Assembly: GCF_905171775.1 (NCBI RefSeq)
Contig: NC_053492.1
Span: 55,548,004-55,612,003 of the forward strand
DNA length: 64,000 nt
DNA from: Rana temporaria
Taxonomy: Eukaryota > Chordata > Amphibia > Anura > Ranidae
Reading direction: 5' to 3'
The position numbers and the translations under genes are program-made. Shown in pieces: positions 62,374 to 64,000 of the stretch (positions within the stretch are counted from its first letter, which is position 1; every line of letters begins with the position of its first letter). Below the pieces are notes generated by a model, which saw only the letters and a program-made list of their open reading frames with translations, searched no databases and was not told the DNA's origin.

Positions 62374-62381
62374 TTGCAAAT
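62374..62381 (+). promoter_or_regulatory. Octamer-like distal element of the U2 promoter
   Basis: TTGCAAAT, one base from the ATGCAAAT octamer used in snRNA distal elements. It would lie about 275 bp upstream of U2 without the LINE insertion, near the expected place. The other spacers have TGTAAAT and TGAAAAT at the same position. Confidence 0.35.
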
Positions 62382-62500
62382 GATTTCCCTCTTAAACGTG
62401 CACGAGGAGCACCTGCATCTGTGCAATTCTTATTTTGGGATGACTAAAAGGTCAGAATGGGCTCCAGCAGTGTTGGGCAGGTGTCAGAAAAGTGTGGATT

Positions 62501-62918
62501 ATCTGACATAGTGAGACTGGTGCAAACCCATTATACCTACGAGATCACCCTGGCGCATAGGAAGCGCTCTTGATCTGCCATACTGACTCTTTGGAACCCA
62601 TGGCAGGTTTGGTATAGTAACAAGTGGAACCGCTGATACACCCTATGAATTTACTGATTTATTCTCAATGCTCTCATACCCCTTTCCCTCCCCCCGTGCT
62701 CATGCCCCTTTCCCCCCTTTATTAGTACGATGCGTATTATTAACACTTTACCTATCGTTTGAGATTTCTGTGTATGGACATATCCATGTTATGCCGTGCA
62801 TGACCTATCATTGCACGCTTTATGAGTCTCCACTGTTGTTTTTGCACTGTATATTCATTTATACTCTGATACTGTTGTACTGCTGTATTTGATGAATACC
62901 AATAAAAATATTTGAAAT
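62501..62918 (+). mobile_element. 5'-truncated L1-type LINE 3' end in U2 spacer
   Basis: A 418-bp insertion flanked by AAAAGTGTGGATT (62488-62500 and 62919-62931), a 13-bp target duplication. It ends with AATAAAAATATTTGAAAT, a LINE-like A-rich tail. It has no coding capacity. It is probably only the ORF2-distal 3' UTR of an L1-type element. Confidence 0.75.
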
Positions 62919-63079
62919 AAAAGTGTGGATTGGCCAGTAGACAGGGGATTAGGCCTGTAGGCCAGCGACGCCCGTCTGGCTTCGGATTCACACCTCCGGA
63001 CAGCCTAGACTGGGGGGAGGGCAAGGGCTGGGCACATGCAAACTGGCACCTCTCACTCGGAACAGAGAATAATTGGGTT

Positions 63080-63110
63080 ATCGCTTCTCAGCCTTTTGAA
63101 TAGATCGAAG
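63080..63110 (+). ncRNA. RNU2: U2 snRNA 5' end, degenerate (copy D)
   Basis: ATCGCTTCTCAGCCTTTTG matches U2 nucleotides 1-19 with one change. The next bases (AATAGATCGAAG) only loosely match nucleotides 20-31, and the GTGTAGT end is missing. The 5' UTR of another Keno copy follows. The 3' part of this gene is outside the window. Confidence 0.8.
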
Positions 63111-64000
63111 GACTCCCGCACGTGACCTGTTTTGGGGATCAGCGGGCCAGGCCTCTGAGCCTGGCCAAGTGAGCATTATACTTTTGGGGGTTCACCCCTG
63201 AAGGTGGAAGGCCGAGAGCGAGAGAGGTTTATCCTCTAAAAGAAAGCCTATGTTTTGCATATCCTTGAATCTATAATGGATGACCAAGTCCATTTTACTT
63301 CAGCGGCCAATGAGGTGCGCTTCCGCTGAAATTGATGGAGAATGTAGAGATGAAGATTGTGCTAAGTTGGTCATGGAAAAATTATGTTATCTGTATGCGG
63401 AGTGGAAGGAGAAGATTTACTGTGTATGGCAGAAAATATCGTAATCAGGGAGTGGTGGAGGTGGTGTTTAACCAATATGCAAATTATCAATATTTTAAGA
63501 AGCAGTGGCAAGAGGTGAAAAATAACCCTGAGATGGAGAAATTCAGCGTGGAGTTTTTACATCGCAGTCCATGGAAAATGGTCACTGTAATGATGTACAA
63601 TCCATATGTGACCACTAGAGAAGTGACAGATTTTTTAAAGATCGAATGTGAGGAAGTGGAATTTGTAAAGAAAATTGACAACAGTGTGGGTGTTTGGTCC
63701 GGTAAAAGATTGTGCAGATGCAGATTCTATGTGAACGAGTTTGCTGCGGATCACCTGGAACACATAAAGCAGACTTTTCAGATTGGCCGTAATAGGGCGT
63801 TCCTTAAGTATTCTGGAATGCCTGCCTATTGCTGGAAATGTGCTGATGGAGGACATACAACAGCGCAATGTGATCTGTTGAAAAGGAGATGTAGGAATTG
63901 CATGGAATTGGGACATACTGTGGAAAACTGCACAGTTCCCAAGAAATGTACTCACTGTCAAGGTACGGACCATCTGTATGACGAATGCCCTACCAGAGTT
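63111..64000 (+). mobile_element. Keno-like LINE element 5, 5' end (runs off window)
   Basis: A fifth Keno-type copy starts in the expected place within U2. Its 5' UTR (about 63111-63334) shares little sequence with element 1 but leads to a clear CCHC ORF1. The remainder lies beyond the window. Confidence 0.75.
63335..64000 (+). CDS. Keno element 5 ORF1, CCHC protein (incomplete at window end)
   Basis: An open frame of 222 codons with no stop to the window edge. 'SPWKMVTVMMYNPYVTTREV' corresponds to the 'MYNPFV' block of element 1 ORF1. Three zinc knuckles follow near 63830-63985 (CWKCADGGHTTAQC, CRNCMELGHTVENC, CTHCQGTDHLYDEC). The start could be the ATG at 63335, 63350 or 63395. A stop at 63311 limits the frame upstream. 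It is the least damaged ORF1 of the array besides element 1. Confidence 0.75.
   Translation, partial: MENVEMKIVLSWSWKNYVICMRSGRRRFTVYGRKYRNQGVVEVVFNQYANYQYFKKQWQEVKNNPEMEKFSVEFLHRSPWKMVTVMMYNPYVTTREVTDFLKIECEEVEFVKKIDNSVGVWSGKRLCRCRFYVNEFAADHLEHIKQTFQIGRNRAFLKYSGMPAYCWKCADGGHTTAQCDLLKRRCRNCMELGHTVENCTVPKKCTHCQGTDHLYDECPTRV

Larger units (their letters stand above)
61879..63079 (+). repeat. U2 array spacer, copy C, with a LINE tail inserted
   Basis: Homologous to 507-1311 throughout, interrupted at 62501-62918 by a LINE 3' end. Without that insertion and its duplication it is about 770 bp. It leads to the U2 start at 63080 through 'GGAACAGAGAATAATTGGGT', identical to the bases before U2 at 1312. 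Confidence 0.88.

Overview
The window looks like repeat-dense vertebrate nuclear DNA, most likely from a large-genome amphibian such as a frog. That assignment is an inference from the mixture of repeats: U2-specific Keno/Tx1-type LINEs, L1-like LINEs with a coiled-coil ORF1, Penelope-like elements, CR1 and L2/Rex1-type LINE tails, and Harbinger, hAT and piggyBac DNA transposons. I see no ordinary host protein-coding gene. The only recognisable host sequence is a tandem array of U2 snRNA genes with its spacer. Everything else is mobile DNA, largely nested.

Backbone. U2 sequence occurs at 416-506, 1312-1348, 7013-7162, 61729-61878 and 63080-~63110, with a shared spacer at 507-1311, 7163-~7780 and 61879-63079. 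No U2 gene in the window is whole. Where both sides can be read, U2 is split between nucleotides 37 and 38, inside the branch-point recognition sequence, by a Keno-like LINE in the same orientation. Keno copies are element 0 (1-415, tail), element 1 (1349-7012, end to end), element 2 (~7781-20104, broken), element 3 (22188-23786, tail), element 4 (23787-27585 and probably 60456-61728) and element 5 (from ~63111, running off the window).

Nested insertions. Element 1 carries a small palindromic MITE. Element 2 carries a CR1 tail, a complete L1-like element (10880-18647) with both ORFs open (474 and 1267 aa), a hAT-type MITE and the left part of a piggyBac element. Element 4 is broken within the YMDD motif of its reverse transcriptase by about 33 kb of insertions. 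In order these are: a Penelope-like element (27586-31177) itself hit by a MITE and an L2/Rex1-type LINE; a 2.26-kb palindrome (31823-34078) with outward-facing promoter-like blocks and hammerhead-like folds; a piggyBac MITE; a decayed hAT transposon with a BED finger; a Harbinger-type MITE; a third hammerhead-like motif; and a composite Harbinger transposon (41031-~60455).

Harbinger element. It carries a DDE transposase (+, two exons, damaged), a four-exon Myb/SANT-like gene (-) and a two-exon MADF-domain gene (+). The last two diverge from a shared promoter. A 3.3-kb near-perfect tandem duplication copies the last two Myb/SANT exons together with a hAT element and its long microsatellite. 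A second L1-like LINE (53231-59445, minus strand, 16-bp target duplication) sits just after the MADF gene. Beyond it lies a decayed antisense copy of the MADF exon.

Limits: family names rest on motifs and terminal structures read by eye. Boundaries marked approximate were not confirmed by alignment, and percent identities were not computed.
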